Shown piece after piece: positions 36,297-45,670 of a stretch of DNA of 64,000 nt. The notes beneath the pieces are model-generated. The model was not told where the DNA came from. It saw only the letters and a program-made list of their open reading frames with translations, and made no database searches. This stretch comes from Methylobacterium sp. GXS13. GTDB taxonomy: Bacteria; Pseudomonadota; Alphaproteobacteria; Rhizobiales; Beijerinckiaceae. Where the stretch lies: NCBI RefSeq assembly GCF_001455965.1, contig NZ_LKKO01000091.1, forward strand, positions 62,001 to 126,000. Direction: 5' to 3'. The translations under genes were made by a program, and so were the position numbers. Each line of letters begins with the position of its first letter. Within the stretch, counting starts at the first letter, position 1.

Positions 36297-37190
36297 TCAC
36301 GCCACGAACTCCGCCGCCCCATATCCCTGCAGGTACAGCAGCGCGGTGAGGTCGCCGTGGGTGATCCGGACCCGGGCGGCGGCCGCCACCGCGGGCTTGG
36401 CCCGGAAGGCGACGCCCAGGCCGGCCTCCGCCAGCATGTCGAGATCGTTGGCGCCGTCGCCGACCGCGAGGGTCTCGGCGGGGCCGAGCCCGAGGGCATC
36501 GCGCAGCTCGATCAGCGCCGCGCGCTTCTCCGCCTTGCCGACGATCGGGTCCTCCACCGTGCCGGTGAGCCGCCCGTCCGCGACGCCGAGCACGTTGGCC
36601 CTGTGCTCCTCGAAACCGATCATCCCGGCGGTCGGGCCGGTGAACAGGGTGAAGCCCCCCGACACCAGGCAGGTTCGGGCGCCGTGTGCCCGCATAGTCC
36701 GCACCAGCGTCGGCCCACCCGGGGTGAGGCTGAGGTGATCGGCGATCAGCCCATCGACCGCCGTGATGGGAATGTTCTTGAGGAGCGCCACGCGCTCGCG
36801 CAACGCCGGCTCGAACGCGATCTCGCCGCGCATCGCCCGCTCGGTGATCCCCGCGACATGGTCCTTGAGGCCGAGCGTCCCGGCCAGTTCGTCGATGCAT
36901 TCCTGCTCGATCATGGTCGAGTCCATGTCGGCCAGGAACAGGCGCTTGCGCCGATGCGCATCGGCCGGCAGCACGGCCATGTCGATCGGCTCGCCGGAGA
37001 GGGCGCTCCGCAGCCGCTCCGTGAGAGCGCCCGCGTCGGCCGGATCGCCCGGCGCCAGCACCTCGGCGGCGACCTCCCCGTGCAGGATCCGGGGCTGGTG
37101 CTCCGTCCGCAGCACCGCGCGCGCCTCGGCCAGCACCGCGTCGGTGATGGACGGCCGAGCCGGGTTTGCTATCAGGACCGCGACCAGCAT
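36297..37190 (-). CDS. serB: Phosphoserine phosphatase
   Basis: A 297-residue HAD-family enzyme that makes L-serine from phosphoserine. Motif I, FLADMDSTMIEQECIDELA, has the DxDST nucleophile; KAEKRAALIELRDALGLGP and VGDGANDLDMLAEAGLGVAF give motifs III and IV. A short N-terminal ACT-like region is present. The start MLVAVLIANPARPS matches homologues; a GTG 24 bp upstream is possible. It is divergent from miaA with starts 14 bp apart, so each promoter must lie within the other gene. Confidence 0.94.
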   Translation of the reverse strand: MLVAVLIANPARPSITDAVLAEARAVLRTEHQPRILHGEVAAEVLAPGDPADAGALTERLRSALSGEPIDMAVLPADAHRRKRLFLADMDSTMIEQECIDELAGTLGLKDHVAGITERAMRGEIAFEPALRERVALLKNIPITAVDGLIADHLSLTPGGPTLVRTMRAHGARTCLVSGGFTLFTGPTAGMIGFEEHRANVLGVADGRLTGTVEDPIVGKAEKRAALIELRDALGLGPAETLAVGDGANDLDMLAEAGLGVAFRAKPAVAAAARVRITHGDLTALLYLQGYGAAEFVA

Positions 37191-37204
37191 CGTGGAGTTT
37201 CGCC

Positions 37205-38125
37205 TTGCCGCCACACCGGAGAGAGACCGGGGGACGCCCGGCGGCGATCCTCATTGCAGGGCCCACCGCCTCGGGCAAGTCGGCGCTGGCGGTCCGGCTC
37301 GCGCTGCGCCACGGCGGCGTGGTGATCAACACCGATTCCATGCAGGTCTATCGCGACCTGCCCCCCCCCCCCGCCCGGCCCGAGCCCGACGAGGAGGCGC
37401 GGGTACCCCACCGGCTCTACGGCCATGTCGACGGGGCGGTGAACTATTCCGTGGGGCAGTTCTCCCGGGATGCCACGGCCTTGCTCGCGGACCTCGACGG
37501 CCGCTTGCCGGTCTTCGTCGGCGGCACCGGCCTGTATTTCCGCGCCCTGGAGCAGGGATTTTCGGACTTGCCGCCGGTGCCGGAGGCTGTGCGCGCCGGG
37601 GTGCGGGACGAGGCCGAAGGCCGCCCGACCGAGGCGCTGCATGCCGACCTCGCCCGGCACGACCCCGAGGGCGCTGCCCGCCTGCGCCCGAGCGACCGCA
37701 TGCGGGTCATGCGCGCCCTGGAGATTTTTCTGACCACCGGCCGACCGATCGCGAGTTTTTACGGCGACCCGGTGCCTGGGCCTCTGGCCGGCCAGAACCT
37801 GCAAAGATTCTTCCTGGCGCCGGACCGCGCGCTGCTGCGCGCCCGCATCGACGCCCGCTTCCGCATGATGATCGCAGACGGCGCCCTCGACGAGGTGTCC
37901 CGCCTGCGCGCGCGACGCCTCGATCCGATGCTGCCGGTGATGCGCGCCCACGGCGTGCCGGGCCTGATCGCCCATCTCGACGGAACGCTCGACCTCGAAG
38001 CGGCGATCGCCCGGGGCCAGGCCGATACCAGGGCCTACGCCAAGCGGCAGGTCACGTGGTTCCGCCACCAGATGGGGACGGACTGGCGCTGGCTCGACCC
38101 CGAGGCGGAGGGGTCTGACATCTGA
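37205..38125 (+). CDS. miaA: tRNA dimethylallyltransferase
   Basis: A 306-residue enzyme that adds dimethylallyl to A37 of tRNAs reading UNN codons. P-loop GPTASGKSALAVRL, NTDSMQVYRDL, the HRLYGHVDGAVNYSVGQFSR substrate region and a C-terminal AYAKRQVTWFRHQMG. The start is TTG, preceded by GGAG at a spacing of 7. Within it lies a run of 12 C (37361-37372) coding PPPP where homologues have different residues (commonly RILT-like), still in frame. Any slippage would destroy the protein. Confidence 0.93.
   Translation: MPPHRRETGGRPAAILIAGPTASGKSALAVRLALRHGGVVINTDSMQVYRDLPPPPARPEPDEEARVPHRLYGHVDGAVNYSVGQFSRDATALLADLDGRLPVFVGGTGLYFRALEQGFSDLPPVPEAVRAGVRDEAEGRPTEALHADLARHDPEGAARLRPSDRMRVMRALEIFLTTGRPIASFYGDPVPGPLAGQNLQRFFLAPDRALLRARIDARFRMMIADGALDEVSRLRARRLDPMLPVMRAHGVPGLIAHLDGTLDLEAAIARGQADTRAYAKRQVTWFRHQMGTDWRWLDPEAEGSDI
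37361..37372. repeat. C12 homopolymer inside miaA
   Basis: Twelve consecutive C, by far the longest homopolymer in the window, encoding four prolines in a loop between DSMQVYRDL and ARPEPDEEARVP. Long poly-C runs are prone to replication slippage and to sequencing error. Confidence 0.9.
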
Positions 38126-38293
38126 GGTACGCCGGGGCGCTCGCATCCTGCACGCGCGAAATGCCCGCAGAGCCGAGAGATCGATCCGCAGCCCATCCCG
38201 TCGGCGCCTCCTCGCCCGCACGAGCCGCGAGCGGATCAACGCCGCCACCCGGGGCGGCGACCCACGCAGGATCCCGAAGCCGGGGGCAGGAAA

Positions 38294-38325
38294 CCGCGAG
38301 CTCCCGGGGGAGCGGGAGCTCGCGG
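38294..38325. terminator. GC-rich palindromic hairpin, possible bidirectional terminator
   Basis: CCGCGAGCTCCC (38294-38305) and GGGAGCTCGCGG (38314-38325) form a 12-bp perfect stem with an 8-nt loop. It lies between the convergent miaA and glycine-zipper genes, directly after the stop of the latter. No T-run, so termination strength is uncertain. Confidence 0.55.
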
Positions 38326-38336
38326 ATGCGGTCGCG

Positions 38337-38684
38337 TTACTCGCAGACCTCGACCCGACGGTAGGTGAACTCGCCGTCGCCGAGCCATTCCTTGCGGCGC
38401 TCGTAATGGCAGATGGGTCCGCGGCGCTCGCGCACCACCACGGTCTCGGGCTCCTCGACCAGGACGCGGCGCGGGCGGTACTCCGGCGGCGGCGGCGGCG
38501 GCTGGTTGGCGCCGTTGACCAGGGCGCCCCCGACCACGCCGCCGACAACGCCGGCCGCGAGGCCGCCGATGATCGCGCCGGTCTGGTCGCGGGCGGTGGC
38601 CGGGGCGACGGCCCCGAGCACCAGGGTCGCCGCGAGGGCTGCGGCCCCGGCGCGGATCATCGTGAAGGAACCGTTCGTGGCCAC
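38337..38684 (-). CDS. Exported glycine-zipper protein
   Basis: A 115-residue exported protein. GTG start behind GGGAG; an export segment (MIRAGAAALAATLVLGAVAP, cleavage near ATARD), then a glycine-zipper membrane helix (AIIGGLAAGVVGGVVGGALV) and a proline run followed by a basic/acidic tail with two cysteines (GPICHYERRKEWLG and RRVEVCE). Glycine-zipper proteins associate with the envelope. Function unknown. Confidence 0.75.
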   Translation of the reverse strand: MATNGSFTMIRAGAAALAATLVLGAVAPATARDQTGAIIGGLAAGVVGGVVGGALVNGANQPPPPPPEYRPRRVLVEEPETVVVRERRGPICHYERRKEWLGDGEFTYRRVEVCE

Positions 38685-38833
38685 GCGCAACTTCTCCCGT
38701 TCGTGTTGCGGATGATCCAACACCGGGACGATTAAAAATCTCCGAAGCGGCGCAATTCGATCGCGTGCCAGTTGTGGCGCCGACAGACCGAGCCGCGGCA
38801 GCGGAACGCCTTGGTCCCGCTGCCGCCTGAACC

Positions 38834-39304
38834 TTACTTCGCCTTGGCGGCTATGCCCTTCAGGCCGGCATCGTACACGCCCGCGATGGCTTCCTGCGCC
38901 TTGGCGTCGGGCGCGCCCTTGGCCTTGAACGTGCCGGTCCAGGTGACCTTGGAGCCGCTGCCGGCCTTCGCGACCATGAGGGTCGAATGGTAATCCGTGA
39001 CGGGCAGCGGGCCTTCCAGGATCGTGTAGGTGTAGGCCATCTTCTTGTCGTCGCGGGATTCCTCCTCCTCGACGATCGTCCCGCCGCCCTTCAGGCTGAG
39101 GGTGCGGACATCCTTGCCGCCCTTCTTGGACAGGGCACATTTCTCGATCACCGGATGCCAGTCGCCGATCCCGCAGAATCCGCCGATGGTCTTCCACACC
39201 GCCTCGGGCGATGCGGCGACATCGACCGACTTGGTGACATCCAGGGCCCAGGCCGGCCCGGCCACGCCGACGCAGAATGCGGCGGCCAACAACACGCGCT
39301 TCAT
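38834..39304 (-). CDS. Exported SRPBCC (START-like) protein
   Basis: A 156-residue exported protein. Signal peptide (VLLAAAFCVGVAGPAWA, cleaved near AWALDV) and a START/polyketide-cyclase-like fold: VDVAASPEAVWKTIGGFCGI, DWHPVIEKC, and a C-terminal helix (KAQEAIAGVYDAGLKGIAAK). SRPBCC domains bind hydrophobic ligands; export makes a periplasmic lipid or pigment carrier possible. Ligand unknown. Confidence 0.83.
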   Translation of the reverse strand: MKRVLLAAAFCVGVAGPAWALDVTKSVDVAASPEAVWKTIGGFCGIGDWHPVIEKCALSKKGGKDVRTLSLKGGGTIVEEEESRDDKKMAYTYTILEGPLPVTDYHSTLMVAKAGSGSKVTWTGTFKAKGAPDAKAQEAIAGVYDAGLKGIAAKAK

Positions 39305-39430
39305 CAGACGCTCCCTCACGCTCGACGCTCCTGATTCTGGCGTCCGAGTCAGAGGCGAACCAAGCGCGCGGGCCGCACGTTGCAAGCGCGACTTTAGTCC
39401 AACCCGCGGCAGCGCGCCCCGACGCGGGTC

Positions 39431-40102
39431 TCAGAGCAGCCCGTCGAGCGACGCGATCACCGCCTGGGGTGCGAGGTCTGCGTACTCGTCCGGAAGCCCC
39501 CGGCGGTTCACCCAGGCGGCCCGGAACCCGAACGCATGGGCGCCCGCTACGTCCCAACGGTTCGAGGAACAGAACAGCACGTCCGCCTCCCCGACCGCGA
39601 GCCGGGTCAGCGCGATCCGATAGGCGTCGGGATGGGTCTTGAACACCTGCGCGTCATCCACCGAGAGCACCGCGTCGAGATGGTCGGCGAGCCCCGCCGA
39701 GGCCACGGCGCGATCGACCATGGCGGCGTTGCCGTTGGTCAGCACCGCCGTGCGCAGGCCGCGCTTCTGCAGCGCCGCGAGCACGGCCGGCACCTCCGGG
39801 TAGGCCTCGAGATCGCGATAGGCGTCGAGCAGCTTTTCACGCAGGCCCGGATCCACACCCGGATGCAGCGCCAGGGCATGGTCGAGGGCGCGCACGGTGA
39901 GGTCCCAGAAAGCGGCGTAGCGGCCCATCAGCGACAGCGTCCAGCTGTATTCGAGCTGCTTGTTGCGCCAGACCTCCGAGAGATGGTCGGCATCCGGCCC
40001 GACTAGGTCGGCGTAGCGCTGGACCGCGGCATTCACGTCGAACAGCGTGCCGTAGGCGTCGAACACGACGGCCTTCACGCCCGCGAGCAGGTCCTTGGTC
40101 AT
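39431..40102 (-). CDS. (S)-2-haloacid dehalogenase, type II
   Basis: A 223-residue HAD enzyme with the type II dehalogenase features: VVFDAYGTLFDVNAAVQRYA (nucleophile Asp), LTNGNAAMVDRAVASAGL, and FCSSNRWDVAGAHAFGFRAA with WVNRR. It hydrolyses S-2-haloalkanoic acids to R-2-hydroxy acids. GAGGAAC supports this ATG over one 12 bp upstream. Just downstream of murJ? No: murJ lies 79 bp further along on the same strand, so both could share a transcript. Confidence 0.88.
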   Translation of the reverse strand: MTKDLLAGVKAVVFDAYGTLFDVNAAVQRYADLVGPDADHLSEVWRNKQLEYSWTLSLMGRYAAFWDLTVRALDHALALHPGVDPGLREKLLDAYRDLEAYPEVPAVLAALQKRGLRTAVLTNGNAAMVDRAVASAGLADHLDAVLSVDDAQVFKTHPDAYRIALTRLAVGEADVLFCSSNRWDVAGAHAFGFRAAWVNRRGLPDEYADLAPQAVIASLDGLL

Positions 40103-40181
40103 GGCGTTCCTCAATGGCGCTCAGGGACGATGTGGGACTCGCAGGCGCGGCGGCGAGCCCGGCTCGATGGGACGAACGCGC

Positions 40182-41708
40182 TCAGGCCCGGCGCAGGCGC
40201 AGGCCGAACAGGTGCAGCAGGCCGGCCAGCAGGCCGCCATAGACCATGGTCCCGGCGAGGCCCAGGACCGCCAGGACGGCGATCTCGCGCCCGTGCGGCA
40301 GGGTCGGCACCAGCGCCTCCGCGAGCCCCTGGCCGTAGACCGCCACGCCCGCCAGCGCGAGGCAGGCGAGGCCGACGCCCAGGACCGTGAAGCCCAAGGT
40401 GCGGCCCGGCGCCGTCCAGCCGCGGCGCTTGGCCAGGACGACAAGGATCAGCAGGTTCACCCACTGGCTGACCGCTGTGGCCAACGCCAGGCCGGTGACG
40501 CCGTAGGGCCCGGTGAGCCAGAGCTTCAGCGCGACGTTGACGAGGATCGCCGTCAGCGAGGCCCAGAGCGGCGTCTTGGTATCCTGGCGGGCGTAGAAGC
40601 TGGCGACGGCGCTGCGCACCAGCACCACGGCCGGCAGGGCGAGCCCGTAGGCGGCGAGCACCGAGGCCGCCCGGGACGCGTCCTCGGCGCTGAAGGCGCC
40701 GCGCTGGAACAGGGCCGCCATGATCAGGCCCGGGATGGTCAGGAACGCCACCGTGAACGGCGCCGACAGGGCCAGCGAGAACCCCGCCGCCCGGTTCTGC
40801 GCCGCATGCGCACCGGCGACGTCGCCGGCCGCGATCCGCCGGCTCATCTCCGGCAACAGCACGGTGCCGGCCGCGATGGCGATCACCCCGAAGGGCAGCT
40901 GGTAGAGCCGGTCGGCATAATACAGGGCCGAGACCGCGCCGGTCGGCAGCCAGCTGGCGATGATCGTGTCGGCGAAGGCCGCGATCTGGAACCCGGCCGA
41001 CCCGATCACCGCGGGGCCGAGCACCACGAAGAACCGCTTCAGCGCCGGATCGGAGCGCGGCACGGCGAGGTCGGGCATCACCCGGGCCCGGCGGCAGCCC
41101 CACCACAGCAGGCCGAATTGCAGCACGCCGGAGACCGCGACGCCCCAGGCGGCCGCGTAGGCGGCGTTGGGGAACAGGAAGCTCAGCGACAGGGCTGCCA
41201 GCATGGTGAGGTTGAGCAGCACCGGGGCGCCTGCCGCCACGGCGAAGTGCCGGTGGGCGTTGAGGATGCCCGACAGCAGCGTCACCAGGGTCATGAACAG
41301 CAGGTACGGGAAGGTGATGCGGGTGAGCGCAACCGCCAGCTGGAAGCGCTCGCCATCCTCGGCGAAGCCGGGCGCCAAAGCGTGGACCACCCAGGGCATC
41401 GCCGGCAGGGCGAGGTTCAGCAGCACGAGCTGCACGATCAGCATCAGGGTGAAGACGCGGTCTGCGAAGTGATGCGCCTCGCCGGAGGTGCCCGCCTCGG
41501 CGAGCCCGGCATAGGCCGGCACGAAGGCGGTGTTGAACGCGCCCTCGCCGAAGATTGCGCGGAAATGGTTCGGCAGCCGGAACGCGACCACGAAGGCGTC
41601 GGCCATGGGCCCCGCGCCCATCACGGCGGCCATCACCACGTCCCGGGCGAAGCCGGTGACGCGAGAGACCAGGGTCCAGCCACCCACCGAGAGGATGGAG
41701 CGGATCAT
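40182..41708 (-). CDS. murJ: Lipid II flippase MurJ
   Basis: A 508-residue polytopic inner-membrane MOP-family protein that flips lipid II for peptidoglycan synthesis. Signature stretch MIRSILSVGGWTLVSRVTGF, then ARDVVMAAVMGAGPMADAFV and FRAIFGEGAFNTAFVPAY; about 14 helices are visible. The ATG at 41708 is the conserved start; an upstream in-frame extension is not conserved. Confidence 0.94.
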   Translation of the reverse strand: MIRSILSVGGWTLVSRVTGFARDVVMAAVMGAGPMADAFVVAFRLPNHFRAIFGEGAFNTAFVPAYAGLAEAGTSGEAHHFADRVFTLMLIVQLVLLNLALPAMPWVVHALAPGFAEDGERFQLAVALTRITFPYLLFMTLVTLLSGILNAHRHFAVAAGAPVLLNLTMLAALSLSFLFPNAAYAAAWGVAVSGVLQFGLLWWGCRRARVMPDLAVPRSDPALKRFFVVLGPAVIGSAGFQIAAFADTIIASWLPTGAVSALYYADRLYQLPFGVIAIAAGTVLLPEMSRRIAAGDVAGAHAAQNRAAGFSLALSAPFTVAFLTIPGLIMAALFQRGAFSAEDASRAASVLAAYGLALPAVVLVRSAVASFYARQDTKTPLWASLTAILVNVALKLWLTGPYGVTGLALATAVSQWVNLLILVVLAKRRGWTAPGRTLGFTVLGVGLACLALAGVAVYGQGLAEALVPTLPHGREIAVLAVLGLAGTMVYGGLLAGLLHLFGLRLRRA

Positions 41709-41861
41709 GGATCCGCCCGCTGCGGGATCACGGGGTCGGGAAACGAGGAAAGAATGGCGGCCTGCCCTGCTGAGCCCGGGGGCCGCATCAAGAGCCGTTT
41801 TTGGCCGGCATCTCAAGGGCGCCGCGGACACGATCGGCCCGCGGCGCCCCTTATGGCCGGA

Positions 41862-42461
41862 TCAGGCGGTCGCTTCGCCGTGCAGCTTCTCGACGTACTC
41901 CCAGTTCACCAGGTTCTCGATGAACGCCTTGAGGTAGTCGGGGCGGCGGTTGCGGTAATCGATGTAGTAGGAGTGCTCCCACACGTCGACGCCCAGGATC
42001 GGCTTGGCGCCGTGGACCAGCGGGTTCTCGCCGTTGGGGGTCTTCAGGATCGCGAGCTTGCCGTCCTTGACGGCGAGCCAAGCCCAGCCCGAGCCGAACT
42101 GGCTGACGCCCGCCTGGATGAAGTCCGCCTTGAACTTCTCGGCCCCGCCCAGATCCTCGTCGATCTTCTTGGCGATCGCGCCGGGAATCGCGCCGCCGCC
42201 GTTCGGCTTCATCCAGTTCCAGAAATGGAGATGGTTGAAGTGCTGGCCGGCATTGTTGAACAGCGGCTGATTCGTGTTGTAGGCCGCCTTGACGATCTCC
42301 TCGACGCTCTTGCCCTGGAGATCCGTGCCCTCGAGCAGCTTGTTGCCGGTATCGACATAGGCCTTGTGGTGCTTGTCGTGGTGAAACTCGAGGGTTTCCT
42401 TCGACATGTACGGCCCGAGCGCGTCGTAGGCGTAGGGCAATTCCGGCAGGGTGAAGGTCAT
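41862..42461 (-). CDS. sodB: Superoxide dismutase (Fe/Mn)
   Basis: A 199-residue cytosolic enzyme removing superoxide. Metal ligands are seen in LEFHHDKHHKAYV (His), NNAGQHFNHLHFWNWM (His), and VDVWEHSYYIDYRNRRPDY (Asp, His). The sequence resembles the Fe-type (SodB) more than MnSOD by the QHFNHLHFW segment, but metal choice is not certain. It stands alone with a 408-bp upstream region to the next gene. Confidence 0.94.
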   Translation of the reverse strand: MTFTLPELPYAYDALGPYMSKETLEFHHDKHHKAYVDTGNKLLEGTDLQGKSVEEIVKAAYNTNQPLFNNAGQHFNHLHFWNWMKPNGGGAIPGAIAKKIDEDLGGAEKFKADFIQAGVSQFGSGWAWLAVKDGKLAILKTPNGENPLVHGAKPILGVDVWEHSYYIDYRNRRPDYLKAFIENLVNWEYVEKLHGEATA

Positions 42462-42551
42462 GGGCTCTGTCTCCGCTTAGAGCACGATGCGGACAAGCCG
42501 GATCCGGCTGTCCGAAATCATCGCACGGTAACAAGAGGCTAGGGCCCGCTG

Positions 42552-42567
42552 TGTTTCACGGGAAACA
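42552..42567. other. parS-like 16-mer, copy 1
   Basis: TGTTTCACGGGAAACA differs by one base from the consensus parS (TGTTTCACGTGAAACA). It lies in the 408-bp region upstream of sodB. An identical 16-mer is at 52890-52905. Possible ParB-binding sites. The rest of the 42462-42869 gap shows no gene. Confidence 0.5.
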
Positions 42568-42869
42568 GCAGCCGGCGCCAGCCATGGGCGGCCTCGTCCC
42601 CGGCGGGGGCATCCGGGTCACGATGCGCTAGGTAAGTCGGCATCCGCGCGACGGCAACGCCGTTCCGGCCAGGCTTGATGCAAACTTTCCCAGGTGGCGC
42701 CCGGGTGGCACCCGGCCGCCCGGCGGCGGCGCGGAGAGCCGGCCCGACGATCCACGAGAACCGGTATCCCGGACAATCTCGCCGTCGGATTTTGCAATAT
42801 GCCCGCAAGGCCTTACTGTGCGACATGCCTTAAGCGCCGGCCGTTAGCCGGCCCGTGTCAGAGAGTAAC

Positions 42870-43709
42870 ATGATCGCTGCGCTGTTCGCGCTCGCTGCCG
42901 CCATGGTCATCGGGGGCTGCGCCGCCGTGATCCAGGGCTTCCCCTATGTGCGTCTGGAGAGCGGCCTCGCGATGGTGATCGCGGGTTCGGTCGCGGCCTC
43001 GTCGGGCGCGATTCTGGCCGGGATCGGCGTGCTCGGCCTGGTGTTCCGGCGGCTGGAGCGGGCGATCGGGCAGCGCCCGGTGCTGGCGTCATCCGAGAGC
43101 GCAGCCGCCGAGAGCGCGCCGCGGCTGCCACCGGTGCTGCCGGCCGCCCCGGCCTTCATCGTGCCATCGATCGTCGAGCCGCCCTTCGATCCCGAGCGGC
43201 CACGGATCGAGCCCGACCTGCGCCTCCTCGAGGACGTCCCGCCCGCACCGGCCGAGGCTTCGAAGGTCATCGAGCCGCACAGGACCCCGGCGATCGAAGC
43301 GGATTTCCCGCTCCGGTCCGTTCCTTCCGCCGTTCCCCCCGCCCCGCCCGCGGCGCCGCTCCACCGGCCTGAGCCAGCGCCGGAGCCCGTCAGCGAGCGC
43401 AGCGCGGAGGACGACCTGTTCGCCGCGCCCGAGGCGTCTGCGAAGCTGGAGGCGGCCTCGGAGCCCCCTGCCCTGCGCCCGAGCCTCGACGCGGCGCCGG
43501 AACCCGAGCCCGAGCCCGAGCCCGAGACGAAGCCGGAAACCCGCACCGTGGTCGGGCGCTACGCCTCCGGCGGCAACACCTACGTGATGTACGAGGACGG
43601 CTCGATCGAGGCGGAGACGCCGCAGGGCCGCTTCACCTTCGCGTCCCTGGACGAGCTGAAAGCCTTCGTGGATGGCGGCGGCGAATCCGGGGCCCGGGGC
43701 GCGGCCTGA
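42870..43709 (+). CDS. Membrane protein with proline-rich linker
   Basis: A 279-residue protein of unknown function. Two N-terminal membrane helices (LFALAAAMVIGGCAAVIQGF and MVIAGSVAASSGAILAGIGV), a long Pro/Ala/Glu-rich linker (PEPEPEPEPETKPET) and a conserved-looking C-terminal domain (VVGRYASGGNTYVMYEDGSI then EAETPQGRFTFASLDELKAF). The C-terminal domain is probably cytoplasmic. Similar architectures occur in Rhizobiales hypothetical proteins. Start chosen at ATG 42870. Confidence 0.7.
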   Translation: MIAALFALAAAMVIGGCAAVIQGFPYVRLESGLAMVIAGSVAASSGAILAGIGVLGLVFRRLERAIGQRPVLASSESAAAESAPRLPPVLPAAPAFIVPSIVEPPFDPERPRIEPDLRLLEDVPPAPAEASKVIEPHRTPAIEADFPLRSVPSAVPPAPPAAPLHRPEPAPEPVSERSAEDDLFAAPEASAKLEAASEPPALRPSLDAAPEPEPEPEPETKPETRTVVGRYASGGNTYVMYEDGSIEAETPQGRFTFASLDELKAFVDGGGESGARGAA

Positions 43710-43777
43710 CGGCGGAACGAGCCGTCTCGCGCCGCATCCTTATTCGATAGCCGGCAACCATCGTCCGGGAAGATGTC

Positions 43778-45496
43778 CTAGACCAGGGGGTTGAGGCTGT
43801 CGTTGCGCGGTGGGATCGGCGCCCGCATGGTCAGCGCAAACCCCTCGGGATCGTAGTCGGTCTCGACCTCGGCCTGGACCTGGGTGATCAGCACCCGCTG
43901 CAGCAGGCGCGAACCGAAGCCCTGGCGGCTCGGCGGCTGGACCGGCGGCCCCCCCGATTCGCGCCAGTGGAAGCGCAGGATCCCGGCCGCCCCCCCGGGC
44001 TCCAGGGACCATGTCACCGCGACCCGTCCGGTGCGGTTGGCGAGCGCCCCGTACTTGGCCGCATTGGTGGTGAGCTCGTGGATCGCCATGCCGATCGGCA
44101 CCGCGATCTCGGAGGGCAGGTCGATCGCCGGACCGTCGAGGCTGATCCGCCCCTCGGCCTCGCCATCGGCCGTGACCTCCGCGTAGGGCTTCAGCTCGCT
44201 CAGCAGCAGGTTCGCGAGCGAGGCGGTCTGCCAGGTATCCTCGGTGAGCACGGCGTGGGTGTGGGCGAGCGATTTGATCCGCCCCACGAATGCCTCGTAG
44301 AAATCCTCGATGCTGGACGCGGTCCGGGCCGTGGAGCCCACGATCGCCTGCACGGTGGCCAGCGTGTTCTTCACCCGGTGGTGCAGCTCCCGGATCAACA
44401 GGCTCTGCCGCTCCTCGGCGATCCGGCGGTCGGTCACATCGGCCACCACACCGATCAGGCGCCGTGGCAGGCGGCTCGGCGCGTCCCGCTCGAACCGGCC
44501 GGCCATGTCGATGGTGCGCCACGCCCCGTCGGACTTCCGCCGGATCCGGCCGCTGATCTGCAGGATCCCGTCCTCGCGCAGCGCCTTCGAGATCGCGTGC
44601 CGGACCGCGGCGCGATCGTCCGGGTGGAGGATGTCGCTCAGGAACTCGTTCTTGCCGATGGTGCCGTCCTCGGGGGCATGCCCGAAGATCTCGTACATGT
44701 GCTCGTTTTCCCAGATCGCCTGGTCCTCGAGCATGTGCCACTCGAAGATGCCGAGCTTGGCGATCGTGGTCGCGACCCGCAGGCGCTGATCCCGCGACAG
44801 GATCTCGTCCCGGGCCTCGACCCGGGTGGTGATGTCCTGGACGACGCCGACCATGCCGACGGGCTCGCCATCGCGACCCGGCACGGATTGCCCCCGCACG
44901 CGCAGGATCACGGTGCGCCCGGCCGCGGTGACGGGGGTGTCGAAATGATAGGATTGGCCGGACCGGCACGCCTCCGACACAGTCGCGCTCAAGCGCGCCA
45001 ATTCCGGAGCGGACAGGCCGGACTTGAGCTCGTCCCACGGCACGGACCGCCCGGGCTGTCGCCCCAGGATCCGGGCCGCCCGACGCGACAGGGTCAGGAG
45101 GCCGGTCGCCCGGTCCCAGCGCCACTCACCGAGACCGGCGGTCTCCAGCGCCTCGCGGTTCGCCTCGGAATGCGCGGCCGCATCGGCATCCACGGCCTCG
45201 ACCACCAGGGTCCGGCCGGAGCGCCGCACCCGCACGTCGATCACGGCCCCGTCCGCCCGGCGCCAAGCCTGGATGCCGTCGCCGAGGCCGTCGCGTTCAG
45301 TCTCCGCGAGAAGATCCGCCGCGGCGCGACCGACCAGCATGCCCGGCGACCAGCCGAGCAGATCGTGCAGGACCCGGTTGGCGGCGACGATCACCGTTCC
45401 GTTCGCCGACAGCACGACGAGGCCGATCGCGGCATCGTCGAAGCCCGCGCGATACGGGTCGTCCGTCGCCGGGTCTGGACCCACGCTCTCGTCCAC
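43778..45496 (-). CDS. HWE-family sensor histidine kinase with PAS domains
   Basis: A 572-residue sensor kinase without membrane segments. N-terminal PAS domain (FDDAAIGLVVLSANGTVIVA), additional PAS/PAC regions (GEWRWDRATGLLTLSRRAAR, and LGIFEWHMLEDQAIW with PAC at ISGRIRRKSDGAWRT), then an HWE kinase core: phosphoacceptor in ELHHRVKNTLATVQAIVGST, N-box AIHELTTNAAKYGA and a glycine-rich FHWRESGGPP lid. GTG start preceded by AAGGA; longer frames lack support. No response regulator lies nearby. HWE kinases often act in light or general stress signalling. Confidence 0.9.
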   Translation of the reverse strand: MDESVGPDPATDDPYRAGFDDAAIGLVVLSANGTVIVAANRVLHDLLGWSPGMLVGRAAADLLAETERDGLGDGIQAWRRADGAVIDVRVRRSGRTLVVEAVDADAAAHSEANREALETAGLGEWRWDRATGLLTLSRRAARILGRQPGRSVPWDELKSGLSAPELARLSATVSEACRSGQSYHFDTPVTAAGRTVILRVRGQSVPGRDGEPVGMVGVVQDITTRVEARDEILSRDQRLRVATTIAKLGIFEWHMLEDQAIWENEHMYEIFGHAPEDGTIGKNEFLSDILHPDDRAAVRHAISKALREDGILQISGRIRRKSDGAWRTIDMAGRFERDAPSRLPRRLIGVVADVTDRRIAEERQSLLIRELHHRVKNTLATVQAIVGSTARTASSIEDFYEAFVGRIKSLAHTHAVLTEDTWQTASLANLLLSELKPYAEVTADGEAEGRISLDGPAIDLPSEIAVPIGMAIHELTTNAAKYGALANRTGRVAVTWSLEPGGAAGILRFHWRESGGPPVQPPSRQGFGSRLLQRVLITQVQAEVETDYDPEGFALTMRAPIPPRNDSLNPLV

Positions 45497-45670
45497 TCGG
45501 ATACATCCTTGAGCACGCCGTGACGCGCTCCCGCACGAGATACCCCCCTGCCGCGGCCCGGACCGCGAAGGCAACTCAGGATGGCGCCCGAGCGTGACCG
45601 TTGCAAGGCGTCCCGTACGCACTGCACCGACAGGGATGCCGGTTCGGCGAGGCCGCGTGCGTCCAGGCGC

